Source: Neurospora tetraspora (lineage: Eukaryota > Ascomycota > Sordariomycetes > Sordariales > Sordariaceae). From it: a stretch of 64,000 nucleotides of DNA. The notes beneath the pieces were generated by a model that saw only the letters and a program-made list of their open reading frames with translations, had not been told where the DNA came from and did not search any database. Shown here piece by piece: positions 12,641 to 23,574 of this stretch (within the stretch, counting starts at the first letter, position 1; each line of letters begins with the position of its first letter). Where the stretch lies: NCBI RefSeq assembly GCF_033439725.1, contig NW_026944385.1, forward strand, positions 4,683,001-4,747,000. Direction: 5' to 3'. The translations under genes were made by a program, and so were the position numbers.

Positions 12641-13443
12641 TTTCTTCGTCCTTCATTCTCTACCTTGAGCATCATCGTCAATTGCGTTTACCTTTTTTTT
12701 TTTTTTTTTTTTTTGGGCCGGACGCCGATTCAACCGCGATTTCTGATCTGCCCTGCCCAGTCTGTGGTTCGTTGTCGTATTTATTTCCACCGAAATAGTC
12801 GTCGGTTGGGGACGAGTCCTGCGGGGTACACAGGCCTGACTGAACAGCAGGTGTTACCTGTCGGTCGCGACAGCCTCGAGCGGCGCGGGCTGATTGCTTG
12901 ACGCGACACCCTCCGCCCGTCCAAAATTTTCCATCTTGTAACGTGTGGAAGGTGCACCCCGACTGGAATTTCCATTGGCAGAATATTGGATTTAGCTAGG
13001 CCTGGCACGCCTTTTCCTCTTCTCCTCCTCAAGCCGCGAACCAATCATTTTTCCCCATCATCGGAAACACTTACGTCTCAATCTTCACAAGGTCACCGCA
13101 CTACTACAAGTTTACCCTCTTTCCATCTAAGCACACAACAGCATATTTCGTCTCCTTGCCCTTCCAGCATCGAGTGTCGTCATGCCCGCTTGATAGCGCC
13201 CAGCCTTCCCGTCGCCCAGTGTCGAACTCGCAACCGTCGAGAGATTTCGCGCCATCAAAATGCGGACTACACCATGGGAGGCGGGCCATTGGACCTCTTG
13301 GAAGAAGAAATGGCTTTGCACATAAAAGGCTAGCAGGTACTCGATCCAATCCCCCGACTTGAGAGACCTTTCTCACGAAGAACTGGCCGCTAATCCTTTA
13401 CTAAAATCCCAGATCTTTAACGTCCTCCATAATATCGAAAGAC

Positions 13444-15850
13444 TCAGCGCCTACTCCATCCCAATTGTCCCACGTCTGCCCCGCCTGGCAGAACCCTTCC
13501 CGGCCTTCTTTGTGCCATTCTTGACGCATCGATCTGCCTGATGCCTTTGTCCCTGTGAGACAAGCGAGATAACAGCACACAATTTCCATCCGTCGTGAAG
13601 CAAACTTTGGAAAACGGCTTCTTCCCCTCCTCGTGCGCGGAGTTAGTCTTCCTCTCCTGCTCACGCAAAAACTCGACAAACGTTTTCAGATGTGCATAAG
13701 TCATGGTGCTTTCCGCGTTCTGCACATTGTCGAGCACCCATATCAGCGATGGCGGCGCATGGATTGCCAGTTCCCTGATGATCTCCATTGCTGTGGAAGC
13801 GCTGGCCATGGTTCCATCTAGACGCTCAAAGTTATCCTTCTCTAACACCGTGCTGCTTGGAAAGGGCTGGTCTGGGAGGAGGTATATCAGTTGGGCAGTG
13901 ACAGAGTAAAAAAGGGCTATCAAACCGGCTTCCTTGGGGTCGAGTTTACCCGTGCTTCCGTTCTTGCGGATAGCAGAGAACGAGGAAGCGAACGAATACC
14001 GCTGCTTGCAAATGAAGGATATGCAGGGGATGCGTATCTCCTTCGCAATCTCGCAGACCCGAAGCGCAGCGACAGAGAGACCCGACCCAAACGGCGAGAC
14101 GGGGTGACCTGCGACCCATACCGTGTTGGATTTGGGGGCAGTGATCCACTTCTGGAGTTCGGTGATAACTTCGCTGGGAAGAAGCGTAGAGAACGCGTCA
14201 CTGGGGTTGCGAGAGAAATCGGATCTGCCGTCCTCGAGATAGCGAGAGAGAAAAGCAGGAACATGCTGCTCCAAGTCGCTACGATGCATCAAGGGCTCTT
14301 CTATGTCTGTGATGACCTCAAGTCAGATTTGTGCCGGGCACGAGGAGGCCTGCGCCTACCGCGACACTCACCTTCAACCTGCATCGCATCGATATTTTTG
14401 TTCGCAAGGTGCGCGATTTCGGCTTCTTGTAGCAGGATTGTCCCCGCCGATGGTTCCATCGCTGGCTTTTGGCAAAAGCTAACACGGTGGGCGTTCTGCA
14501 AAACTGCGCGTACGTTGTTCTCTGTCATGATGTGGGGAGTCAGGCACTTGAACTTATATGGTACGTCAAGGTCACCGTGGAGAAACTGGACGACTTCTTG
14601 GGCAATGACTCACCATGTGCTGCCTGTTGCTCAACTGAGCTCAGCGTTCGCACGCTTGAGAATCCGAGTGTCTCTCCCATTCGGCTGAGCTTTTCGTGGC
14701 TCATCTCTTCGCTGTCCATGCGGCTTTCGCGACCAGCTGTTCGTTGCAAAAGCACATGCCCCATATCCCTAATTTCCTGGACGACCTCATGCGTCACGAG
14801 GTGCGCTTCGTCTCGGATTCGCTGGATGGCCTTCTGTATTCTGTCGACAAACGGCTGTACATGTCGGGCATAATAGTTCCTATCGAAAGCAGCTATGGTC
14901 CTGCGGCTTCTGCTTGTAAACCATCCCAAAGCTTGGCAGAGAAGCTTAAAGACCTCGACATAAACGTCTACAACCAGCTTTCTCATCTTGGGACTATCTG
15001 AGACCATTGCAGATTTTCTAACGTAACTCAAGTCGCTGCTTACGTCTGAAAGAGCTATCGAGAACGCCTCGCCGATTTTGATGTGATTTATCGATGCCTG
15101 CCACTCACATGAGCCATGGTCCTTACATCTCGTTTGTGTGGTTAAGGTGTGACGGAAGATCAGTCTGAGAAAGACTGCTCACCTTTGCAATGAAGGAAAC
15201 CACTCCCGTGAAGAGGCTTACGTATCTATCGCCTTGTGGGATAATTGCAAACATATACTTGTGGTCATCAAGGGTTTGAACCAGGCTGTGGAAGCGGTCC
15301 TTCAGCAATCCAAAGCCATTCAGCTTTTTGGCCTTCATTGTGTTTTCAGCTTGCACGACCGCCTGTTTGAGTGTCGAGACTGTCGGGATCCATGTTCCCT
15401 GGGGCGACAAGTCCATCATTCCCGGAAGCGACTTAGAGAGGCGTCTCCAAGTATCGATCAGGTCCCTGCTCTGAACTTCGAGAGTTGGGAAGGCATCATC
15501 ATCATCTCTGAACGCCAAAGACCTGTTAGTTCAGGTTATTCACTCCTATGAGCGCCGAAGGGGCTTGCAGCTTACGTTGAGCCCATTACAAAATCAAGCC
15601 ACCTCCCCCATTCCACGAGCCGCTGCTGGTTGTTCCTCTGCTCATCAGTCTCTCTCCTCACAACAGCACCCATGGCCTGGATTGGAATGCTATCCGGTTG
15701 CTCAACGACGGCTTTGTTACTGAATCTGCGCACCAAGGGCGATATCTCAGGAGTCACGCCTGCCCGGCTCAAGACCGGCAACGAGATCGAGACTGCTGCA
15801 TTTGGAAGGGTTGCGAGCGTGGTCGAGATGTCCTTGCTTGCACGAGCCAT
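13444..15850 (-). CDS. DUF7708-type STAND-like protein with degenerate P-loop
   Basis: Five exons on the minus strand: 15850-15576, 15522-15183, 15097-14614, 14521-14372, 14300-13444; four introns of 53-92 bp with standard GT-AG ends. Together they give 701 residues. Residues about 110-290 match the fungal DUF7708 layout (FAIIPQGDRYVSLFTGV, then ASINHIKIGEAF, then a conserved WF-ending helix). The C-terminal half has VWVAGHPVSPFGSGLS at about 478-492, in the position of a P-loop, but with Leu where Walker A needs Lys. LIWVLDNVQ (about 602-610) is Walker-B-like. FTTDG and an RPGRxLPGG tail close the domain. In fungi such architectures belong to STAND/NLR-like proteins. ATP binding through a normal P-loop looks unlikely. 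An ATG at 15934 would add 28 residues, but its context is poorer (T at -3; A at -3 at 15850). Confidence 0.8.
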
Positions 15851-16934
15851 TTCTCCTTTGCCGTTATGGAGTGGGAAGTCGGATGGATAAGTCGGTAACC
15901 GGTATGGCCTTGATGATAAGATGGTTGCTGGCATGTATCAAGCTTGGATGCACAACGTGCATTGTTCATGATGAGCGGGGATTTGGGCGCAACGAGGTAA
16001 CCACCTGTGCTAACCTCTTGCAGGGACAATCTCGAGTGAGCCACTGTTACATGCGCTGGGACCGGTCAACAGTCTTGAATACACAGCCTCGTCGCAATAC
16101 TCGAGCATGCCGTGGTAGCACTGGACTTCCCGTGGTTGCCTTCGATATTGGGAGAACACCAATATCGGCCAGCTCGCCAAAGGCCGCAGCCGCATGGGTT
16201 ACTGTGTATTATGAGCCCGTCCACTGTGTTCTATCGACGAGCTACTTTGCCGCCGCCATCTTTAAGCACCATGAGTTTCCGGGTGAGCTCTGCCCGTCCT
16301 CTTTAGTTTCGAGGTCAATCCAGTTACTGTCTCGAGCCTTCCCGCGTACGATTGGGTCTGGATCATCTAAGCGCGCGGGGTATGTCAAGCTGAGACGGGC
16401 TAGATGCAGGAAAGAGGCAACCTCATGGTCACCACATCGAAAAATTGGGAGCCTGATGTGTGCCCATGCCCTTCTAGCAAGTATACTGGTGTGACAGTGT
16501 GCAGATGCGTGATGGGGACGGGAAGTTGCATGCTAGAGGGTTACAGCGACAGCCTGACGAGATGTTGGGATTTCGCAGCTGTTCTTGCCCGCGTCTATCT
16601 CTTTGGAATTGGCAAAGTATCTGGAAAAGCTCCTCCAGATGATGAAGGCTAAGAAGGTCTACTACCCCCGCCTTCTCAGTTTGCTCATGGACCATGATCA
16701 CTTCTTGTACTCTGTTGCTGAAACTGGCTGTCCGCTGTTTTTCCCTGTTGGGTCAACTTCCGTCACCCACCAAACACCAAGGGTCATTCTGAGCCATTCG
16801 TTCATTCATCCGGTTCAAACTCGGATGAGAACCGCTTCTGCACAGTGTCTTCCATAACCGCTGGTGTTGCGGTTGCTCACCAGGCGTCTGATCCTGCCAG
16901 CGTCGACGATCGAGCCGTCGTGACTTCCCCAGCT
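15851..16934. promoter_or_regulatory. Shared upstream region of two divergent genes
   Basis: About 1.1 kb between the starts of the minus-strand DUF7708 gene and the plus-strand AAA ATPase gene. The frame of the ATPase is open upstream to 16722 but has no ATG there, so a short upstream exon of that gene may lie in this stretch. Confidence 0.4.
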
Positions 16935-19900
16935 ATGGGCGTCGGAGGCAGCAATGACACCACGACCGTATCCGATTCCACATCGCTGCCCAAAGAAGGC
17001 TTAATCACACCAGCACCTCCAACAGGGTATTCTTCGCCAAATTCCGGGGAAGCTGGCGCCTTGCCCCCCTTACCCAAGGCGGTAGCCACATCGCAGGAAA
17101 CGCCCTTCAGAGAAAGTACCAACACCACCACAGCCACCGACAATACCAACAAAACTTCACAGGAATCCTCCCTGGTGAACCCACAGACAAGTGGCAAAGA
17201 TCGCAAGGCCAACTCAGAGTCAGTGTCAGGGAGCGAAGCTTCAGACGAACGCTGGACGGCCGAAGGTTCCATTGATCTTTACTGCAAAAGGACTGGACAA
17301 TCTCACGCAGTACTCACCTCATTTGGCTTCTGGAATTGTCCAAAATGTGATCAATCATTGCGTCCACCCCCATTCAAAAAAGACGACAAAAGCAATAGCT
17401 CTAGTGGCAAGACACAGTCGGCCCAGAGTGAATCGGACAACTTTTCGTACTACGTTCGATATGTGGATGAAGAGCATCAGCCGATTTGTTCTGAACAGTG
17501 GCAGGGGCCATTTGATCTCAACGAGGCCAGGAAGGGTGTTCTCTCACAAATCAAGACAAAACCTACTCTCAGGGTCGAGACCGTATTGGAAACCTCCATA
17601 CTTGCCAACAAACATCGGGACTATTGGGAGATTGAGCAAATCAAGAAAGACGGGATTCTTGATAATCCACTTGTGGATGTAGCCGTTGGCAGGATCTTGG
17701 TCACGGTTATGTCTCCTGCTCTCATTCAAGCGATCCGAAAGCTGGTCCCTATTACCCTTCGCGGGATCTTCAAGGGAGGACTCTGGAATTAGGCCGGCAT
17801 AACGATTTGGTGTGGCTTCACTTGGACGGTTTCGAGAGGTATATTGAGCAGCCGGATGAAGATAACGTCACACGACTTGCAAAACCACATCTACGACGGC
17901 TCTTGGCGCTCGTAGAGAACATCAATGGCCAAGGGGTCGCCGATGAGAAAGCCCGTCATGCCAGAGGGATGTGTACCTATGACATGGTGTGGCTTCTATA
18001 CAAACCGGGAATTACCGTTTATCTGGAGTCGCACGGGAGTCTTGCAGCCTTTGTCATCATTGATTGTGAGTATCATGACGCCAGGACAGAAATCCTCGAG
18101 GATAGGATAGTCACACTCCCGAGAGGATGGACAGTAGGACTATGGAACCTGGACTACGACGGGAGCTATGTCGGAAGGAGAGCTCGAGGTGTGTACTTAC
18201 CCCCTTTTGAGGGAGAGCGCAGGATCACCGACCTCAACATCATCCCTTCTAAATACAAGGATGAGGAAGATGGGGGAAAGCTCCGGGAAGCACTGATAAA
18301 AGATGGAAAAAGATGGTTCGAGCTTCTTCGTGGGAAACAGGTCTCATATTCCGGTCGCCTGCTGGACGACAGGAAACGTGAGGTAGGTGAAGCCATTGCA
18401 ATCATTCGTGACATTTAGAATCTTCTGACCTTCGATACATAGTTCCAAGGTCGCGTCTACGTTGATACTGCTTCCTATTACAACATTGAAAGCGCAAGCC
18501 TTGCCAGTAATGCCTCTCAAAATGGAGACGATACGGCCGAGACGGACAAGGGCAGAAAGAAGAAGGAAAGTTCACGAGAGGCTACCTTCCATCGTCCCCC
18601 CGTTCTTGGAGATATCGACGACATGGGCCGTGGCTTAGCAAAGTGCCCCTGTGAAGAGTGTCACGGATTCCGACCGCACCCACCTCCGAGATTCCCTTGG
18701 ACCGATTACGACCTTTTGAACCCTCATAAGTTGGAGGTATCGGATCTCAGATTGCCTAGTCATGTCCCAGATCCAGAGCACAGATATCTCTTGTGCAATC
18801 GAAGGCTCTTCGGCTTTGACTTGAGATCTAGAAACTGGCGTAAGTGCACTTTTTACCCCATGGACTCACTCATTTCTCTCATCCATGCGTCAGCAGCTAA
18901 CAGCAACTATGCAAACGTCAGTGATGGTTGACGCGCGCTTCTGCAAGGACCTCAAGAGGAACACGACGGCAATCAACACGCTGGTTCTCCAAGAGGAGAC
19001 GAAGAACATGATCAAAGCTCTCATCCAGAAATACTCTGGTGATGCGAAAGGGCCTGGAGCTCCTGCGGCCGCTTGGAGAGCTGACCACATTGAGAACAAA
19101 GGCGAAGGCCAAATCTTCCTACTTCACGGAAGCCCCGGCGTTGGGAAAACATTTGTAATACCAGGCCCCTTCACCTGATGAGATGCCATCTCAGGCACAT
19201 TGGCAGAACAAGAATGCTAACATATGGGACTCTAGACCGCAGGCAAGCACCCAAATCCCCGTCTAACTGCCTAGTAGATAACTTTGATGGCCCTCGCTGT
19301 CGGGTCTTTGATCTGCGCTAACACACGGCTTACTCTAGAATGCATCGCCGAGTACACTGGGAGGCCGCTGCTCTCGCTCACGTGCGCAGACATCGGAACC
19401 GAAGATGTCAGCATGGAAAAGAGGCTGCTGAAGTGGTTCCAGCTGGCAGAGAAATGGGGAGCAGTCATGCTCATCGACGAGGCCGACGTGTTTCTAGAGA
19501 AGAGAGTAACGGCCGATCTCAAGCGCAACAGCCTGGTATCTGGTATGTCAACCTCAAGGCTTCTTTCACGTGGCTGAAAGCCTGAAACCACAAGGATCTT
19601 TCGACTTCCAACTCTTCAGCTAACCCATGACTGGCTCTCAGTGTTCCTCAGATGCGTCGAGTACTACCGCGGTGTGCTCTTCCTGACGACCAACCGAGTC
19701 GGCCAATTCGACGATGCCTTCATGTCGCGCATTCACGTGGTAATCCACTACAAGAGCCTAACACCCCAAGACAGGAAGAAGATCTGGAGGCAGTTCTTCA
19801 AGAAGTTGTCTTCCGAACGTACCGATTTTCGAATCACTCGACGCGCACAGGATTACGTGTTGGAGGATAGGGATATCACGAGCATGCCGTGGAACGGCCG

Positions 19901-20245
19901 AGAGATTCGAAACGGTGAGTCGTGACATCCGGTTTTTCTCTTCCATTCCTTTGAGTACCAACGTTACACTACACAAGCTTTTGCTGCTTGCCAAGTACCT
20001 GCTAACCGTGTCTACTTCGATACCTAGCCTTCCAAACAGCCGTTGCCCTCGCCGACTTTTGATTCATGCAGATAGAAGACAAGGATGAGAATGACGTGCC
20101 GACACTCGATCAGGAAGACTTTGAAGAGGTGTGCAATATGATGATCAAGTTCAAGGACTATCTGAAGGATCTTCACGGAAAGGATGAGGACGAGCGAGCG
20201 CACAATGAGTTTTCAAGAGGTCCCGCTTTTGGGCTGGATGACTGA
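16935..20245 (+). CDS. Fungal AAA+ ATPase (DUF7025-type N-terminus), reading frame broken twice
   Basis: Exons: 16935-18382 (with one frame break), 18443-18839, 18922-19154, 19236-19242, 19339-19542, 19642-19914, 20028-20245. The N-terminal 130 residues are Ser/Thr/Pro-rich. DUF7025-like features follow (MVWLLYKPGITVY at about 17.98 kb). The AAA core has Walker A GSPGVGKT at 19131-19151, Walker B VMLIDEADVFLEKR at 19.47 kb, and FLTTNR as sensor 1. At 17745-17750 the family frame (PYYPS after IRKLV) continues only if one base is missing from a short C run. At 20060-20062 an in-frame TGA interrupts the lid region; the frame beyond it (IEDKDENDVPTL) still reads like family sequence to 20245. The gene is therefore either a recent pseudogene, or an assembly error plus a shortened C-terminus. 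The exon at 19236-19242 is discussed separately. The start is the first in-frame ATG; an upstream exon is possible. Confidence 0.65.
19155..19338 (+). other. Two introns flanking a 7-nt micro-exon
   Basis: Intron 19155-19235 (gtaata...ctctag) and intron 19243-19338 (gcaagc...ctctag) leave a 7-base exon, ACCGCAG, at 19236-19242. Both introns carry a GCTAAC branch site (about 19216 and 19317). With it the protein reads GKTF-TA-ECIAEYTG, the usual AAA-family sequence after Walker A. Without it no GT-AG pair restores the frame. The second intron would start with GC, the rare but known GC-AG class. Confidence 0.6.
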
Positions 20246-20364
20246 TAGACTCGGCTAGTTGGCTGTCACAGCGCTCCTAGGCAGAGGCCAGAGATTGCAT
20301 TTTGACTGCTGTGAAGCGGTTCCATTTTCTTTCTTCCGTCCAGTTTAACGTAGAAATTCAATAT

Positions 20365-20387
20365 TCGTCGTCGTCGTCGTCGTCGTC
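20365..20387. repeat. (TCG)n microsatellite
   Basis: About seven TCG units just beyond the 3' end of the minus-strand synthase pseudogene. Confidence 0.85.
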
Positions 20388-20795
20388 TATCTCTCCTCTT
20401 CAGGACGCTCACCGAAAAGAAACAACCTTCCCAAACGTATCCTCCATACCCCAAATCCCCTCCCGCAAACAACTCAACTGCACAATCTAGCGAATGATCC
20501 ACAAACATAATTAACATCCGTCCCCAAACTCCCTCACATACCAATTAAACACCTTCGGATCCGCCGCAGCCTCAAACATGACCTTTTTCGGCAGGCACCT
20601 CCAATCCCTCAAAATAGCCTGCACCACAACATCCGTCAGCCAATTTGTTTTTTTTTCAACACATTCTCCGTGATCCCCTCGCTCATCCCAATCATGAATG
20701 ATCCTTTCCACGCCCCCCTCCTTCCTCAATGAATCTCTTGGGACAGATTCACAACCTTACTCGGGTCCGACGCTGTCGCATGACACCCATGCTTT

Positions 20796-20836
20796 CCAAT
20801 TCGGTGCGGGGGGCGACACGGAAGCGTCCGAATTGG
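20796..20836. repeat. 9-bp inverted repeat flanking a 23-bp micro-inversion
   Basis: Arms CCAATTCGG (20796-20804) and CCGAATTGG (20828-20836) flank 23 bases. Read on the minus strand with its neighbours, this segment gives a non-family sequence. Read on the plus strand it encodes QFGAGGDTEASEL, the conserved segment expected at exactly this place in the minus-strand synthase. The simplest reading is inversion of the spacer between the two arms, with no change in length. Confidence 0.75.
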
Positions 20837-21016
20837 ATGCCGATTTCGGGTTTTGCCGTAAGGCCGGCGGCGTGCACTTTGTGGATTAGTCGGAGCCAAT
20901 ATGTCGTCGGGCGGGCAGGGAGGGAGGGAGAGGAAGCCGGTGGACTGGAGATTTTTCGATGACGCCGAAGCCGAGGGATTTGCAGTGGGCGAGGTAGGAC
21001 GAGGCGGCGGTGTTGG

Positions 21017-21030
21017 GGGGGGGGGGGGAT
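21017..21030. repeat. Poly-G run (14 bases)
   Basis: A homopolymer run inside the synthase pseudogene, where the family would encode SNPDNAA or similar. It is a likely slippage site. Confidence 0.8.
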
Positions 21031-21558
21031 TGGGTGAGGATGTGTTCGATCCAGCCGCCCTGTTTTTGGGAGAAGGAGGGGTGGGGGTTAGTGAGGGTTT
21101 TGGAAGTGGAAGTAAGGGGATAAAAGGGGGAAAGAGGAATAAAAGGGGAAAGGGGAGAAGGAGCCGCCGGCGAATTTGAGTCGGTCGATGTGGTATCCCA
21201 TTCTTTTGTGCAGCTTATTAGCCTTCTTCGCTCCTACAAGCGGTTCGGGGGTGCTGCGATCGTGGCTTACGTTTCAAGAACATCCTGCAGATATCGCTTG
21301 CCCATGGCCGAGTAATACGGGCCTCTGATCTCCGTGACTCCGACCTTCCTTGGCTTGGGAGGTCGGGGGTTATGGCGGACGAAACCAAAGGCATTCTTGT
21401 CTTCGAGCATGATCTTGGGTTTGGAGGATTTGCTTGATGGTTGGGGGGGATGAGCTCAGGGATCGGAGGAGCATGCTTGGTCGGTTTGATGCTCGGATTG
21501 TAGCCGTCGCTGGCCGGACCAGGGCGTGTTGGAGGGATCGGGAATACATGGTAGACAT

Positions 21559-22337
21559 CAGATTATGGTAGTCGAGTAGAGTAGAGGTAGGTCGTCGAAG
21601 TGGTTGATGATTGAGGATGCCGGGCAGTGTGGTAGTGTGGTAGTAGATCGGAGAATGGAAGCAAGAAGCACTGTGTAACAGGACGAGAATTCGGAGAAAA
21701 TTGGAGATGGGTTGCGGTTGAGAATAAGAGTAACAGTTCCGTCCGAGGTTTTGGGACGGCCGTTGGGGTTCTCAGGAACGAGTATCACAGCATTTGTTGA
21801 CATCAGATTGGTGGGGTGCAAGTGTGACATCACTGATCCAATTGATCGGCTCGGCCGACGATCACGGCGACGAGATGCCATTGACCACACGGCAACGACA
21901 GAATCAAAAGGCGAAGTCCGGCAAGTTGATAAGATAATTGAGGTTCGAAAGTAAGGGTTAGACAAGACCATTGTTTCTTTTCTGTCTTGTTTGAATTGCA
22001 ATCGCAGAGTGGCTTGAGCCCTTCTTCACCGAAGATATCTGATGCCAAGACTCGTCACTCGACCAACGATTCCAATTCTGACCCTGACCTTTTGGGTTAA
22101 CTCAACGACGGCCTTCATATCCCATCTGCAATCTAAAATTCGAGCCAATGAGCAGTTAGATTCAATTCTTCCTCATTCCAACACAGCAAAACAAGAGTGG
22201 AAGGGGCAAGAACAGCAGAGTGGAAGTGGAAGTCCCAAGACACGGGGAGTGGGTCCACTCAAGTCAGGGCAAGAGCAGTGGACCGAGACGGGTCATGGGA
22301 TGCTCACCTACAAAGTGGAAGGACATCTTCTCTCTAT
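21559..22337. other. Intergenic region
   Basis: Upstream of the synthase pseudogene and downstream of the cysteine-rich gene. I see no gene or RNA here. Confidence 0.35.
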
Positions 22338-22530
22338 CTAGACGCCCGACTCGCAGAGCCTGCATCGGCCACTGCAGGGATCGCAAAGGCAAGTGCAGAT
22401 ACCCCTTTCGAGCAGAGTGTCGACGGCCTCAGCTCCGGGGTTTCTGGTAGCGAGGTCGTCGGACGGGACGGGAGAGGCAATGGCGCTGAGCAAAGGTGAG
22501 AAGGACGGCGATGGAGAGTCTGAACTGCAT
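22338..22530 (-). pseudogene. Small secreted cysteine-rich protein, apparently broken
   Basis: An ATG at 22530 opens a typical secretion signal (MQFRLSIAVLLTFA). A short distance on, in another frame, lies IASPVPSDDLATRNPG and then a tail with six cysteines in 15 residues (CTCLCDPC, CRLC) ending at 22338. The two parts together have the layout of small secreted fungal proteins of unknown function. It looks like a fossil with about one break. A 116-residue uninterrupted frame from an ATG at 22688 includes the cysteine-rich tail but lacks a signal peptide. Confidence 0.4.
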
Positions 22531-23574
22531 CTTGGCTGGTGGAAGTTTGGCTGGTGTTGGAGTTGGAACTGATGAGGTTGATGGTAATGGAACTGCTGGA
22601 CATGACTTTTCTCAGGCAACTTTGGATGGCCTTTATACCCGTTATTCAGTCTTTGGTCTGGCTGTATCAACCATCGAGCTTCAGTCATCGGCGTCTCCTC
22701 CCTGTGAATCCATGAACACGTCCGGTCAGTAGACCAAGACTTCTTCCAACGCCTCTCACACGCATCTCACCACCTCCCTTTTTAAGCCATGGAATTGTGG
22801 TTGTTTCTTAGTCTTTGTCCTGATAACTCGAACTGGTGCTGTGCGCTTGATTGAACTTGGAAGGTGAGACACTGTTGTGAGAGATCATGGATGTTGTGAT
22901 TGTTATCATGTTGAGAGCACGAGCGTCTGAGTGGCTTCGTCGGACTTGATCTATGGTTACTGTAGGCTTCGCAGGATCATGTTCCTCGTACTCAGTCCTC
23001 GCAAGTCAGACTATTCGACCAGTAAGATTGTGCGACTGGGCTGATGTTGCAATCGACCTTTGAGTCCGAGGCTCGGATGCCTTTCTCTGACAAGTCTATA
23101 GACACCTTCCTCATTGATAGAATTAAGAACCAACTTAGGCATCCACCTGGTCACAGTTGGATGGTGAGAAAGGACTGAAGGCCTTGGAGAACTGGTGAAC
23201 GTGATCTCATATGTTGGGCAAGTTGATGATGATGGATGTCGTAAAAATGAATGTCAGACTGATTGGATGATTGGATCATTGGAGAGCAAAAAGGTACAAA
23301 AGTACAAGAGTGTGGAGACAACCACAGCCGGCAGCAGCTGTCTGAGCGCTGGTTGGCTGGAGCTGGCAACTGGCCTCCAAGCACAGCGATCATCATGTCA
23401 ACGGCGCCGTCTTGCATCAATATGAGCACATCACGCAATAATTAAGCAATCGAACTGGGAAAGAACGAGCATGTCATTTTTGGTCTGGTACAGCTACCTG
23501 CGCCTTCCTCAACAACCTGCGACCACCAAAGAACGGACTCGAGCAGAATTATCGCACCTTCCTTCAGCCGTCCA
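22531..23574. other. Intergenic region
   Basis: About 1 kb with no supported gene. It holds the 3' flank of the MFS gene and the 5' flank of the cysteine-rich gene. Confidence 0.35.

Larger units (their letters stand above)
11555..13443. other. Long intergenic region between convergent gene ends
   Basis: Nearly 1.9 kb between the 3' ends of two convergent genes. It holds the GATA palindrome at 12204-12228, the tRNA-like relic near 12505-12640 and a T-run of about 20 at 12692-12713. The short frames in it look random. Confidence 0.4.
20409..21558 (-). pseudogene. Phosphosulfolactate synthase-like (ComA/HSA32 family) pseudogene
   Basis: Pieces of one protein occur in order on the minus strand but in different frames: KPRKVGVTEIRGPYYSAMG near 21.3 kb, KFAGGSF, GGWIEHILTQ near 21.05 kb, SSYLAHCKSLGFGVIE, WLRLIHKVHAAGLTAKPEIG near 20.86 kb, SDPSKVVNLS, PKKVMFEAAADPKVFNWYV near 20.56 kb and IVQLSCLREGIWGMEDTFG near 20.44 kb. 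I recognise these as the fungal homologue of ComA, a TIM-barrel enzyme that joins sulfite and PEP in archaea; the fungal role is not established. Frame shifts include an extra base in a C7 run at about 21443-21450 and disruption around a run of 14 C at about 21015-21028. About 25 codons before GGWIEH are missing and replaced by pyrimidine-rich DNA. One segment is inverted (next entry). The first intron (gtaagc from 21275) is still recognisable. Confidence 0.75.

Noticed and set aside
15802-16494. 230-codon plus-strand frame
   Set aside because: No ATG at its start, overlaps the first exon of the minus-strand DUF7708 gene, and lacks family similarity.
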